Below are positions 7,742-16,004 of a DNA stretch of 64,000 nucleotides, in pieces. The position numbers and the translations under genes were made by a program. Source of the DNA: Fictibacillus sp. BK138 (GTDB taxonomy: Bacteria; Bacillota; Bacilli; Bacillales; Fictibacillaceae). Every line of letters begins with the position of its first letter. Position 1 is the stretch's first letter. The notes below the pieces were generated by a model that was given only the letters and a program-made list of their open reading frames with translations, made no database searches and had not been told where the DNA came from. The stretch lies in the NCBI RefSeq assembly GCF_004216955.1, contig NZ_SGXL01000001.1, positions 2,507,413 to 2,571,412 of the forward strand. Direction: 5' to 3'.

Positions 7742-8830
7742 TCAGCTTTTCCACCACTTAGATGGCTGTTCCTCTTCTAAGGATATCGTTTCACCGATGT
7801 GAGGGGTTGATATCATTACGTTATTCCCATTCGCAGCTGTTATCGCTCGTTCAACAGGATCTGTCCAGTCATGAAGTGATAATGTAAATGCCCCCCAGTG
7901 AATGGGTATCATCCTCTTTCCTCTAACATCTATATGTGCCTGCACGGTTTCTTCTGGCATCATATGAATGGCAGCCCACTTTTCATGATATTGACCGCAC
8001 TCCATCAAGGTTAGATCAAAAGGTCCATATTTTTCACCAATCTCTTTAAAATGCGGACCATATCCGCTGTCACCGCTAAAATAGATTTTCGTCTCTGTTC
8101 CTTTAATAACCCAAGAACACCAAAGCGTAGAATTACGATTCGTTAAACTCCTTCCGGAGAAGTGCCTTGCAGGTGTGCACACAAGTGTAACACCCGCTGC
8201 GACAATTTCATCCCACCAGTTACATTCCTGTATTCTATCTGGTTCTACACCCCATCTTTTCAGATGATTGCTTACTCCGAGCGGAACGAGGAATTGATTT
8301 ACTTTACTCTTCAGCTTTTTTATCGTGCCATAATCCAGATGGTCGTAATGATCATGGGATAAGATAACCAGATCGATTTGAGGCAGCTCGTCAACTGAAA
8401 ATGGAAGTTCTTTGCTATAACGTTTGTTGCCGAACCATGGAATAGGCGACGGTGCCTTCCCGAACATCGGATCAAGAAGGATTCTTTTATGATCCATTTC
8501 CAGCAATAACGATGAATGACCAAACCAAGTTACCTTTGTGGTTTGATTCGGATTCTGTTTTGAAAACTGAAGGGGTTTTGTCGGAATCGGCTGACCGGGC
8601 TGTCTGTTTGGATTTCCTTTTAGGAATTCTTTTAATACAGGCAGCATAGATCGAAAATCCGTAGCCATTTCGGTAGGAATTTGATTAACGAACGCACCGT
8701 TAGAATAATGTTCGAGGGAACTGTATTCTGTTTTGACTTCTTTTGAGGGATTGCTTCCAAAAACCGGGTGAAATCTGATAAACAAGATCACAGCCACTAT
8801 TGCAGCAGCTATCAGGAGTAAAGCAAGCAT
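7742..8830 (-). CDS. MBL-fold metallohydrolase (NAPE-PLD/UlaG-like), membrane-anchored
   Basis: A 362-residue metallo-beta-lactamase-fold enzyme. An N-terminal hydrophobic helix (MLALLLIAAAIVAVILF) anchors it to the membrane. The metal-binding motif is LSHDHYDHLDY, with later ligands in TPARHFSGR, YFSGDSGYG and MIPIHWGAF. The layout, with TKVTWFGHSSLLLEMDHKRI before the motif, matches NAPE-PLD/RomA-type phosphodiesterases. The start at ATG 8830 follows AGAGGTCG. The open frame continues to 9109 through a repeat array; that extension is not believed. The substrate is unknown, perhaps a phospholipid derivative. Confidence 0.8.
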   Translation of the reverse strand: MLALLLIAAAIVAVILFIRFHPVFGSNPSKEVKTEYSSLEHYSNGAFVNQIPTEMATDFRSMLPVLKEFLKGNPNRQPGQPIPTKPLQFSKQNPNQTTKVTWFGHSSLLLEMDHKRILLDPMFGKAPSPIPWFGNKRYSKELPFSVDELPQIDLVILSHDHYDHLDYGTIKKLKSKVNQFLVPLGVSNHLKRWGVEPDRIQECNWWDEIVAAGVTLVCTPARHFSGRSLTNRNSTLWCSWVIKGTETKIYFSGDSGYGPHFKEIGEKYGPFDLTLMECGQYHEKWAAIHMMPEETVQAHIDVRGKRMIPIHWGAFTLSLHDWTDPVERAITAANGNNVMISTPHIGETISLEEEQPSKWWKS

Positions 8831-8952
8831 ATTTACGACCTCTCTTAAAACAATGTAGTCTACATATACTACTCCTTTTCTTTCCAGCGAAGCAACTTTT
8901 AAGCTGAGTGGTCTAGTGGCAGTTATGAGTGTGTGGTGAAATTCGCCGAATT

Positions 8953-9056
8953 GTCGACTCGTGGATAAATGCCCAAAATTTTTGGATTGAAGGTCAAAAT
9001 TTTTGGATTGAGGGCTGAAACTCGTGGATTCAGTCCCAAAACTTTTGGATTCGCTC
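8953..9056. repeat. phased short-repeat array, GGAT core, 21-bp period
   Basis: Five GGAT cores begin at 8963, 8984, 9005, 9026 and 9047, exactly 21 bp apart. Each is part of CTCGTGGAT(A/T) or TTTTGGATT. Spacers between cores are not conserved in sequence but are conserved in length. The same cores recur at 22280-22367 and 54582-54669. Confidence 0.85.
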
Positions 9057-9204
9057 CTGTTTTGAGCCCTCAAAACGCCGACCACGCCCCTCCGTCTGCT
9101 GGTGCGCATACTCCAAAACCTATTCTGAACAGTTTTTTTAAAAACTGAACCCTATTTTAATTTAAAACATCCTGTAGAACATGGATATCGTCTCCACACA
9201 GCAA

Positions 9205-9252
9205 AAAAGCTGATCTATTCCGGACGGTTTCTTGTCCAGCAGATCAGCTTTT
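9205..9252 (-). terminator. strong stem-loop terminator
   Basis: AAAAGCTGATCT (9205-9216) pairs perfectly with AGATCAGCTTTT (9241-9252). It lies just downstream of the small minus-strand gene at 9268-9438. Confidence 0.8.
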
Positions 9253-9267
9253 GTTCCAATTATTCAT

Positions 9268-9438
9268 TTAAGCACTTTCCTTCTCTTTTTTCTTGGCGTT
9301 TCTTTTGCGCTTTCGTTTCTTCTTCTTTTCTAGCTCTTCTTGTTTTGCCAGCATCTTTGCACGTCTTCTCATCTCTTCATAGATTTTCACAATCAGCATT
9401 GCGAAACTGATGAGAAGCGCCAATATTTTATACGCCAT
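9268..9438 (-). CDS. 56-residue membrane-anchored basic small protein
   Basis: An ORF not overlapped by any other gene. The start is ATG at 9438 directly after GGGGTGTTGGAGG. One hydrophobic helix (ILALLISFAMLIVKIY) is followed by an extremely basic tail with runs such as EKKKKRKRKRNAKKK. It is preceded by the intracellular subtilisin gene on the same strand and followed by a perfect terminator, so it may be the last gene of that transcript. Function unknown. Confidence 0.55.
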   Translation of the reverse strand: MAYKILALLISFAMLIVKIYEEMRRRAKMLAKQEELEKKKKRKRKRNAKKKEKESA

Positions 9439-9476
9439 CCTCCAACACCCCTTTCTTCCGAAGAAGCGGGCTTATA

Positions 9477-10478
9477 TTATGAATCTGGATCTTTGGCTGC
9501 TGCCGTTTCAATCGGAGTTCTCATTGCTCGGTACGTATCCTTATCACACACCGCTTTTTCCTGCGCGTTTAAGACAAGCAATCCGTTTCCTTCTGCCTTC
9601 TTCGTCAATCCGATACTTAAGGTGTTCTTTACGAGCTGCGCGTAAACTTCTGCTTCAGATAGCTCGCGGCCAAACAGTTTTTCCTCGCGTTCGATCAATA
9701 AAGCTGCTGCCCCCGAAACATGCGGAGTGGCCATTGAAGTTCCAGACAGCTTGGCATATTTATTTCCAGGATACGTTGAGATTACATCAACGCCGGGTGC
9801 TACGAGATCGATCTCATCGTTTGTGTTTGAAAAAGGAGCCAGCTTCATTTTAGCGTCCACAGCACCAACTTGTACCACTTCTTTATAAGCTCCAGGAAAA
9901 GCATGTTCGTTTGTATCTTCTTTGTTGTCCCCCTCATTTCCAGCCGCACAGACTACAAGAACATCTTCCAACACTGCCCTTTGAATCGCTTCGTGAAGTT
10001 CAGGAACATCGTTCGGTCCGCCGAGTGACATCGAGATCACGCGGACTCTCTCCCCGTTCTCTCCTCGCCATTTTACCGAATAATCGATCGCATCGATGAT
10101 TCCCTGATACGTTCCGCTTCCGTCTTTACCGAGTACCCGGCAGATCAGCAGCTTCACGTCCGGTGCAACGCCTGCAACACCTGCGTTATTTAGCGTTGCC
10201 GCAATCGTGCCCGCAACATGCGTTCCATGGTAATGAGCATCCGTGTAATCGTCTTCTTCACCTTCTATGAAATTCCGCCCGCCCGCGATTCGATTCGCCA
10301 GTTCGGGATGACTCGTGTCACAGCCTGTATCGAGAACAGACACCACAACACTTTGTCCTTTTTCACCTTCGCGCCAAAAAGCAGGAGCGTTGATCATTTC
10401 TACACCGTATGGAATTTCTTCTTTTGATGTTTCCATTACATCTTCCAGTACAAAAGGAATTAAGCGAATTTCACTCAT
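9477..10478 (-). CDS. ispA: intracellular subtilisin-type serine protease
   Basis: A 333-residue S8 peptidase without signal peptide. Residues 6-9 read LIPF, the inhibitory N-terminal motif of Bacillus intracellular subtilisins. The triad is visible: Asp in VLDTGCDTSHPE (about residue 50), His in HGTHVAGT (about 86) and Ser in SGTSMATPHVSG (about 246). The oxyanion Asn is in AAGNEG. The family cleaves its own propeptide and degrades cytoplasmic proteins in stationary phase. The start ATG at 10478 follows AAAAGGAGG. The length fits the family (about 320). Confidence 0.92.
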   Translation of the reverse strand: MSEIRLIPFVLEDVMETSKEEIPYGVEMINAPAFWREGEKGQSVVVSVLDTGCDTSHPELANRIAGGRNFIEGEEDDYTDAHYHGTHVAGTIAATLNNAGVAGVAPDVKLLICRVLGKDGSGTYQGIIDAIDYSVKWRGENGERVRVISMSLGGPNDVPELHEAIQRAVLEDVLVVCAAGNEGDNKEDTNEHAFPGAYKEVVQVGAVDAKMKLAPFSNTNDEIDLVAPGVDVISTYPGNKYAKLSGTSMATPHVSGAAALLIEREEKLFGRELSEAEVYAQLVKNTLSIGLTKKAEGNGLLVLNAQEKAVCDKDTYRAMRTPIETAAAKDPDS

Positions 10479-10860
10479 GATCCTTGCCTCCTTTTAATAA
10501 AAAAGATTAGTGAATCATTTGAATTTACTGGGGCTGTTCATGATGGTTGAAAAGGGTGATGAAACTTCCGTAGATGATGGGAACCTCCTTTCTTTTAGTG
10601 TAAGAAAAAAAGAATAAAGATTCTCGCTGAGGGTATTATTATCACTATTCTAACAAACTGTTAAAGTTTTCCACAAGTCCCGTTTTAAAAATAAGGAATT
10701 ATGTCTACATCGACAATTTATGCATGAGAAACATAAGCATTCGTTCTTACCATATCCTTATGATTCGACACTTTTTACTAGTCTATTAAAACTATTATGA
10801 TAAAAGAAACTCTCAAGTCTGGACCGCAGTCCGTACTTGAGAGTCTTTTACTTTTATAGA
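10479..10860. other. intergenic region between two subtilisin genes
   Basis: The 382-bp gap holds the terminator of the secreted subtilisin at its right end and the leader of the intracellular one at its left. Around 10584-10591 there is a strong minus-strand AAAGGAGG that is followed at normal spacing by ATC, not by a canonical start; the frame after it runs 17 codons to a stop at 10525. An AT-rich promoter-like stretch lies at 10620-10670. No other gene is visible. Confidence 0.5.
10809..10850 (-). terminator. terminator of secreted subtilisin gene
   Basis: ACTCTCAAGT (10809-10818) pairs with ACTTGAGAGT (10835-10844), with an inner GGAC/GTCC stem. Confidence 0.8.
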
Positions 10861-12021
10861 TTAGTAGCGAACAGCATCAGCTGCGTTTACACGTCCTTTA
10901 GAGTAGTAAGAACCTGTTCCAGATGTGTAATCAGCTGTGTTCTCGATCGCTGCACGAATGTTGGATGCACTTCTTCCTTGTGAAGCTAGTAATCCAGCAA
11001 TACCTGCTACTAGGGGACAAGCCATTGAAGTACCAGACATGTAAGCATAGCCTCCATTACGAACTGTAGAAGCGATGTCTACTCCAGGAGCTGCAACATC
11101 AACCCAAGATCCGTAGTTAGAGAAAGAAGCTTTAAGATCGTTGCGGTCAGTAGCTGCTACAGCGATCGCATTGGAATAGTAAGCCGGGTAGCTTGGAGCA
11201 GATGTGCTTTCATTACCTGCTGCAGCAACAACCACTACACCTTTAGAAGCTGCATAGTTTACAGCGTTTTGAAGTGAAGTCGCGCCACTTGGTCCACCAA
11301 GGCTCAATGAAACTACTTTAACACCGTTATCAACAGCATGGTAGATTCCGTTTGCTACATCATCCAACGAACCGCTTCCGTTCGCATCAAGTACGCGCAC
11401 TGCATAAATGTAAACGTTTGGCGCCATACCCGCAATACCGCGAGAGTTGTTTGTAGTAGCAGCTGCGATACCTGCTGCGTGTGTACCGTGGTTGTTCATA
11501 TCCATTGGATCCCAATCGTTATCAACGTAATCGTAACCTTTGATAACTCCGCCCGCTAAGTCTGGGTGATTGTAATCAACACCTGTATCGATAATCGCTA
11601 CTTTTACCGACGAAGATCCGCGAGTAATATCCCAAGCTGATTGTGCACTGACTTTTTGAGGTGCCCATTGTACGCCGTTTGAGAAGTACGTGTCGTTCGG
11701 TGTCCAAGAAGCATGGTATGTATAGTTCGGTTCCGCGTACTCTACATCTCCGCTCTTTTTGTATTCTGCAATAGCTTCTTCCACTGATCCTTCTTTAACT
11801 TTGATAACGTGGAATTTCGGACCTTTTTCTTTTACTTCATCTTTCGCTTTAACTGCTAATGACTTTGCTTTGGAGTCTGAAACACCATCTTTAAACTTTA
11901 CGATAATTTCTTGAGGAGTTACATTCGCCTTTACCTCGGTACTTTTCGCCGCTGAAGCCGGTGATGCAAGAGACACAACTAATGGTAGTACTGCTGCCAT
12001 TGTGGCAATCTTCTTAAACAT
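10861..12021 (-). CDS. secreted subtilisin/thermitase-like serine protease with variant active-site loop
   Basis: A 386-residue S8 preproprotease. A Sec signal peptide ends near ASPASAA (about residue 24), followed by an I9-type propeptide (EIIVKFKDGVSD to VEYAEPNY) and a thermitase-like mature domain starting near WTPNDTYF. Triad residues: Asp in IDTGVDYNHPD, His in NNHGTHAAG and Ser in SGTSMACPLVAG; the oxyanion Asn is in AAAGNES. The loop after the catalytic Ser normally reads MATPHVAG; here Thr is Cys and His is Leu. It should be exported and self-processed. It is monocistronic with its own terminator. Confidence 0.9.
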   Translation of the reverse strand: MFKKIATMAAVLPLVVSLASPASAAKSTEVKANVTPQEIIVKFKDGVSDSKAKSLAVKAKDEVKEKGPKFHVIKVKEGSVEEAIAEYKKSGDVEYAEPNYTYHASWTPNDTYFSNGVQWAPQKVSAQSAWDITRGSSSVKVAIIDTGVDYNHPDLAGGVIKGYDYVDNDWDPMDMNNHGTHAAGIAAATTNNSRGIAGMAPNVYIYAVRVLDANGSGSLDDVANGIYHAVDNGVKVVSLSLGGPSGATSLQNAVNYAASKGVVVVAAAGNESTSAPSYPAYYSNAIAVAATDRNDLKASFSNYGSWVDVAAPGVDIASTVRNGGYAYMSGTSMACPLVAGIAGLLASQGRSASNIRAAIENTADYTSGTGSYYSKGRVNAADAVRY

Positions 12022-12258
12022 TTACTTCACTCCTTATAATTTTATGTTGTCGACAATTTCTAATATAGGGGTGAAATAACTGAAAATAAAGAAAAATTTT
12101 ACTATTCTAGCAAAAACAAATAGATACTACTAATTTTTAAAAGTTTTAACTTAAAATAGGAATATAGTCATTGTATTTCCTTTGCATTTTTTGAAACTTT
12201 TTACATGGAGACCTAGAATATACCTAGAGTGGAGCACTATTTTTATTAACCCAAAAGT

Positions 12259-12978
12259 TTACTCATAACCTAATTCCGTTAATAGTTTTTGGCAATTTTG
12301 ATGGAAAACCTTTTTATTCATATTTGTGAATTCTGTCTTCCATTCACCGCTTCTTCCTTTTCTGAACGTACCAGAATGTTCAGGTATTATATTATTTTTC
12401 ATAGATTCAATAATTCCACTAAAATTTCCAGGTTCATTCCCTTCAGATAAGTGAAACAAAATCTTGAAAAATTCCTTATCTTGTTTAGCAGGGTCATTTA
12501 AGTCCTCATAACGCAAGACAAGTACATCAGGATTTTTCATCCATGAAGAAAATCTCGTCATAACTTTGTTTGTACCTTCATAAAGAAAATCTTCATCACT
12601 GATTCCTAATATAAGTGAATTGATAATCTCTTCTTTAGTTAGTTCATTTTTTTCAGCATATCTTCGGACTGGATGGTGCGGCAAAACTTTAAACATATAA
12701 TAATACAAGGATAAAATCACATCTCTTGGGTCTCGGATCATCAGAAGCTGCTTTACTCCGAGCTTTCTAAATATCTCCTCATATTCTGCAGAATAAAAAA
12801 GATGTCCATATATAAATTGATTTAAAGACAAATCATGCAAATCAAGGGATTCCTTTTTTAATTCACCCATTATTACCGGTGGAACGATTTCCACATCAGG
12901 AATACCTTTAACGGCTTGCAGCAAAAGATGGGTTCCGCTTTTGGGTATGCTGTTTAATAGAAAAGGTCTTAATTTCAA
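12259..12978 (-). CDS. PAPS-dependent sulfotransferase-domain protein
   Basis: A 239-residue sulfotransferase. The 5'-phosphosulfate-binding loop is NSIPKSGTHLLLQAV (about residues 9-23). The 3'-phosphate motif is RDPRDVILSLYYY (about 82-94). The C-terminal FRKGRSGEWKTEFT matches the conserved RKGxxGDW segment. These enzymes transfer sulfate from PAPS to hydroxyl or amine groups of carbohydrates or small molecules. The start is TTG at 12978 after GAGGATGAG. It is a single gene with no biosynthetic neighbour, so the acceptor is unknown. Such genes are sporadic in Bacillaceae. Confidence 0.82.
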   Translation of the reverse strand: MKLRPFLLNSIPKSGTHLLLQAVKGIPDVEIVPPVIMGELKKESLDLHDLSLNQFIYGHLFYSAEYEEIFRKLGVKQLLMIRDPRDVILSLYYYMFKVLPHHPVRRYAEKNELTKEEIINSLILGISDEDFLYEGTNKVMTRFSSWMKNPDVLVLRYEDLNDPAKQDKEFFKILFHLSEGNEPGNFSGIIESMKNNIIPEHSGTFRKGRSGEWKTEFTNMNKKVFHQNCQKLLTELGYE

Positions 12979-13109
12979 AAGTACTCATCCTCTTTCAATA
13001 GTTATCTTACATACTATTCCTATTAAGACAGGTTGTTTGGACAAATGGTTTAAATCTCGAGATTAGAGGTATACCTAAAGAAGAGTCTAATGTTTTGGAG
13101 GGATGTTAT

Positions 13110-13607
13110 ATGTTAAAAACAGGCGATATGGCACCAGATTTTACTCTGAAAAGCGAAACGGGAGAATCCTTTTCTTTTCATCAGCACCTGGTGAAGGATG
13201 ATCGCTTCCATCTGCTCGTTTTCTTTCGGGGGGAATGGTGTCCGGTTTGTAACGATCAGTTAAAAGAGCTTGAACAGAACATAGACACCTTTAATGAATT
13301 AAACACACACATACTCGCGATTTCGACCGATGAAACGGAGAACCTGAATAAAATGAAGGAAACGCACTCTCTTTCGTTTCCTGTGTTCAGTGATCCTGAA
13401 CGAGCTGCGGCAGAGCCTTATGGTGTTCAATACCATAACGGAGAGCTCTATGAAGATCACGGTGAACATGGTGAACCCGCGTTGTTTTTAGTCGATGACC
13501 AAAAGCGAGTGCTATATTTCGATATTCAGACGGGTCCATTCGGCCGTCCAACTGCCGAAGATTTGAGAAAGACCATCAAATATATCAAGAAAACATTGCA
13601 GAAATAA
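13110..13607 (+). CDS. peroxiredoxin/AhpC-TSA-family protein
   Basis: A 165-residue thioredoxin-fold peroxiredoxin-like protein. The active-site segment is FFRGEWCPVCNDQLKELEQ (about residues 44-62), with a CPVC pair where typical AhpC enzymes have one peroxidatic Cys. The start is ATG at 13110, since GGAGGG lies just upstream; an in-frame ATG at 13095 lies before that site. The end is marked by a strong terminator. It probably reduces peroxides in the cytoplasm. Confidence 0.82.
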   Translation: MLKTGDMAPDFTLKSETGESFSFHQHLVKDDRFHLLVFFRGEWCPVCNDQLKELEQNIDTFNELNTHILAISTDETENLNKMKETHSLSFPVFSDPERAAAEPYGVQYHNGELYEDHGEHGEPALFLVDDQKRVLYFDIQTGPFGRPTAEDLRKTIKYIKKTLQK

Positions 13608-13611
13608 TAAA

Positions 13612-13648
13612 AACGGAGTGAAGGCGAATGTGCCTCACTCCGTTTTTT
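13612..13648 (+). terminator. terminator after peroxiredoxin gene
   Basis: AACGGAGTGA (13612-13621) pairs with TCACTCCGTT (13635-13644), followed by T6. Confidence 0.88.
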
Positions 13649-13686
13649 ATTTGTGGAACGGCCATTAATTGGAATAATAATACAAA

Positions 13687-13782
13687 TTATGTGATGTAGG
13701 GCCATTTTTATGTGATGAGAAGTGGTTTTTATTTGATTGCCCAAATTTTTTATGTGATCAATAGCACTTTTTATGTGATTAT
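13687..13782. repeat. phased TTATGTGAT array, five units at exactly 21 bp
   Basis: Cores begin at 13687, 13708, 13729, 13750 and 13771. Four read TTATGTGAT and one TTATTTGAT. They are preceded by T or A runs and separated by 12-bp spacers of unrelated sequence. The array lies between convergent genes. An open frame over it on the minus strand gives a seven-residue HIK repeat but has no ribosome binding site. Confidence 0.9.
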
Positions 13783-13791
13783 CTCCCACTG

Positions 13792-14280
13792 CTACTCTTC
13801 TCCGCCTACAAAATAGTCATTCTTTCTGTAGGACAGTGCACTCAAATGAGCAACCGTCTCCTTTTCGTTCTCAACCGTCACTTCGTACCAGGAAGTGCGA
13901 TGGTTTCGCTTGATTTCTGAAGCTTTTGCCGTGATTTTGTCTCCTTTTTGGCAGGCTGCCAAATAACCGATGTTCACCGAGAGCCCAACCGAAGTTTTTC
14001 CATACGAATTGCACGCGACTGCAAACACAAAATCAGCAATTGCAAAAAGCACTGCTCCATGTGCTGTTCCGTGTGCGTTCAGCATGTTCTCCGTTATCGT
14101 CATCTCAGCTTCTGCCGTCCCTGGCCCCATATCTGTCAGTTCAATCCCGAGCCACTGAGCAAACGTGTCCTGATTCAGTTTTTCTCGAATCTCTGCAGCA
14201 TATTGATAATGGACCTCTGTATCGTCTCTTTTTATCTTCAATCGTATCACCTCTTCTAAATGATTCTTTTTATCTGCCAT
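13792..14280 (-). CDS. PaaI-type hotdog-fold thioesterase
   Basis: A 162-residue hotdog thioesterase. The signature is NAHGTAHGAVLFAIADFVFA (about residues 69-88), with the conserved HG and the catalytic acidic position in ADF. A basic helix precedes the domain. PaaI-type enzymes hydrolyse aryl- or acyl-CoA thioesters to recycle CoA. The start at ATG 14280 follows AAGGGGATT; an upstream in-frame ATG at 14313 has no such site. Confidence 0.82.
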   Translation of the reverse strand: MADKKNHLEEVIRLKIKRDDTEVHYQYAAEIREKLNQDTFAQWLGIELTDMGPGTAEAEMTITENMLNAHGTAHGAVLFAIADFVFAVACNSYGKTSVGLSVNIGYLAACQKGDKITAKASEIKRNHRTSWYEVTVENEKETVAHLSALSYRKNDYFVGGEE

Positions 14281-14378
14281 AATCCCCTTCTTATATTTAT
14301 TGAAGCTTAACACTTCACATATCGGCCGAATACAATTACACTATAATAACTAAACCTATAAGAAAGGTCGGAATTGTC

Positions 14379-14807
14379 ATGTCAAAAAGCGCTGTATCTA
14401 TCCCTAGACCTTTAGTTCGCACAAATCAATGGTTCATCTTTTTATCTGTTGTGGCCACATGGCTCACTGGTCAAGCCTGGATTCTATTATTGCCGCTAAG
14501 TGCGGGATTACTTGGTATGTTCTTTAACTTTAATCCTGTGATGAGGGTAGCAGCATTATTCTTAAAAAAGAAACCATCTGAATATATTCCTGAAGATAAG
14601 GATCAGCAGCAATTCAACCAGCTGATCGCCATTTCGCTATTAGCACTGGGATTCATTTCATACACCCTGAGTTGGACAGGGCTCGCTTTAGCAGCAACTG
14701 TAATGGTAGCAGCTGCATCATTTATCGCAATTTTAGGATTTTGCGTCGGCTGCTTTATCCGCTTCAGATGGCAGCAGTATCAGTATCGGAAAACACATAA
14801 TCAATAA
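14379..14807 (+). CDS. DUF4395 membrane protein
   Basis: A 142-residue integral membrane protein with about four hydrophobic helices. The N-terminal IPRPLVRTNQ and the C-terminal ILGFCVGCFIRF, with its two conserved Cys, match DUF4395. Family members often sit near thiol-redox genes, and one might handle thiols at the membrane, but no such neighbour is adjacent here. AGAAAGG precedes the start. Confidence 0.78.
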   Translation: MSKSAVSIPRPLVRTNQWFIFLSVVATWLTGQAWILLLPLSAGLLGMFFNFNPVMRVAALFLKKKPSEYIPEDKDQQQFNQLIAISLLALGFISYTLSWTGLALAATVMVAAASFIAILGFCVGCFIRFRWQQYQYRKTHNQ

Positions 14808-14815
14808 CATGTATG

Positions 14816-14843
14816 AAGACTCCTTTGAATGGAGTCTTTTTTT
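14816..14843 (+). terminator. terminator after DUF4395 gene
   Basis: AAGACTCC (14816-14823) pairs with GGAGTCTT (14831-14838), followed by a T-run. Confidence 0.85.
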
Positions 14844-14897
14844 AAAGGAATTTATTGTATAAAAATGGAATCTAATAAAAGAAAGGGAGTGAACGTG

Positions 14898-15152
14898 ATG
14901 AAAGGAAAAATTTCAATAATTAGCGGACTGCTCATTGGATTGATTATATCCTATTTCACACTTGATGAGTATAAAGGGTTTAGTACTGGATATCTCGGGA
15001 TTGATGGAAAAGTAATATATGAAGTAACTGAGCTGGACTTCGGTTTTATCTCCAATACATTTCTTATTATTGTGATGACTAGCGGGATCATCTACTTTCT
15101 ATTAACTAAGCTTCAAAAAAGTGAACAACAACATGATAACTCTAGAAATTAA
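14898..15152 (+). CDS. small two-helix membrane protein, function unknown
   Basis: An 84-residue protein with two transmembrane helices (about residues 4-20 and 52-70) flanking an extracytoplasmic loop of about 30 residues (GFSTGYLGIDGKVIYEV). The start is ATG 14898 after AAAGGGAGTG; an in-frame ATG at 14829 overlaps the previous terminator and is rejected. No family is recognised. Confidence 0.6.
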   Translation: MKGKISIISGLLIGLIISYFTLDEYKGFSTGYLGIDGKVIYEVTELDFGFISNTFLIIVMTSGIIYFLLTKLQKSEQQHDNSRN

Positions 15153-15186
15153 AAACCATTCGCTCATGAAAGCAAATGGTTTTTCT
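15152..15186 (+). terminator. bidirectional terminator between convergent genes
   Basis: AAAACCATT (15152-15160) pairs with AATGGTTTT (15175-15183). It ends in T5 on the plus strand and in an A/T-run on the other. Confidence 0.8.
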
Positions 15187-15189
15187 TCT

Positions 15190-15954
15190 TTATTTTGTTG
15201 CTTCAAAAACAAAGCTTTGACGGGCATGAGTCGGTTTCTTACCATACTCGAAGTCAGCGCTCACTGAAACATTTTGAAAGCCAACGCTCTCCATAATCAG
15301 TTTCAGTTCTTCAATTCCGTACCAGCGGATCGCAAATCGCTGCAGTTCTGTCTGAACAAGACTTCCCTGACGCCATTTTTCATATTTTAGATAAGATGCT
15401 TTGTACTGTTCGAAAAAGTTCACTTCTACTAGTTTATCTTCCATCGTAATGATGTCCCCGTTCGGACAGTCTACCGTTAATGTACGAAGCACTTTTCCCG
15501 CTTCAAAATTATCGGTCGGCAGAAAAATATCCAGAATCAAACGGCCGCCGTCTTCAAGATTTTCATACATCTGCTTCAACGCCTGACGTGACTCTTCCCG
15601 TTTTTCGATCAGTAAAAATGAGCCTCCAGGAATAATGATAGTGTTATATTTATGAGGCAGATCGAGTTTCTGAAGATCACTTTGATAAAGATTCGTCGAT
15701 AACCCTTTTTCATCGATTCGTTTTTGACAAGAAGCCAGCATCTCAGCAGAATAGTCCATCCCATCAACGTGAAGTCCTGCTTCCAAAAGCGGGATGATCA
15801 CACGGCCAGATCCGACCATAGCTTCCAAAGTGCGTCCGCCGTTTTCCTTCAATCTGCTTGTGTAGTACTCGATATCCCCGCCAAAAGACTGTCCAACTTT
15901 TTTAGTAAGATCATAAACTTCCGTACAAAGCTCTCCATAATTGCTAAAAGACAT
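15190..15954 (-). CDS. class I SAM-dependent methyltransferase
   Basis: A 254-residue Rossmann-fold methyltransferase. Motif I is EAMVGSGRVIIPLLEAG (about residues 44-60), the acidic loop is VDGMDYSAEML, and post-I motifs are NTIIIPGGSFLLI and GGRLILDIFLPT. The C-terminal half has the beta-sandwich-like insertion common to small-molecule methyltransferases. GGGGGAA precedes the ATG. Upstream there is a candidate leader peptide with a hairpin, so translation could be attenuated. The substrate is unknown. Confidence 0.82.
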   Translation of the reverse strand: MSFSNYGELCTEVYDLTKKVGQSFGGDIEYYTSRLKENGGRTLEAMVGSGRVIIPLLEAGLHVDGMDYSAEMLASCQKRIDEKGLSTNLYQSDLQKLDLPHKYNTIIIPGGSFLLIEKREESRQALKQMYENLEDGGRLILDIFLPTDNFEAGKVLRTLTVDCPNGDIITMEDKLVEVNFFEQYKASYLKYEKWRQGSLVQTELQRFAIRWYGIEELKLIMESVGFQNVSVSADFEYGKKPTHARQSFVFEATK

Positions 15955-16004
15955 AAATAAATTCCCCCATTTGTGTTTTTACACGGAGGGTCTTTTAATA
16001 AGAT

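Noticed and set aside
13526-13789. Minus-strand 87-codon ORF over the TTATGTGAT array
   Set aside because: It is open only because the 21-bp period keeps one frame free of stops, it has no RBS, and it runs antisense into the peroxiredoxin gene.
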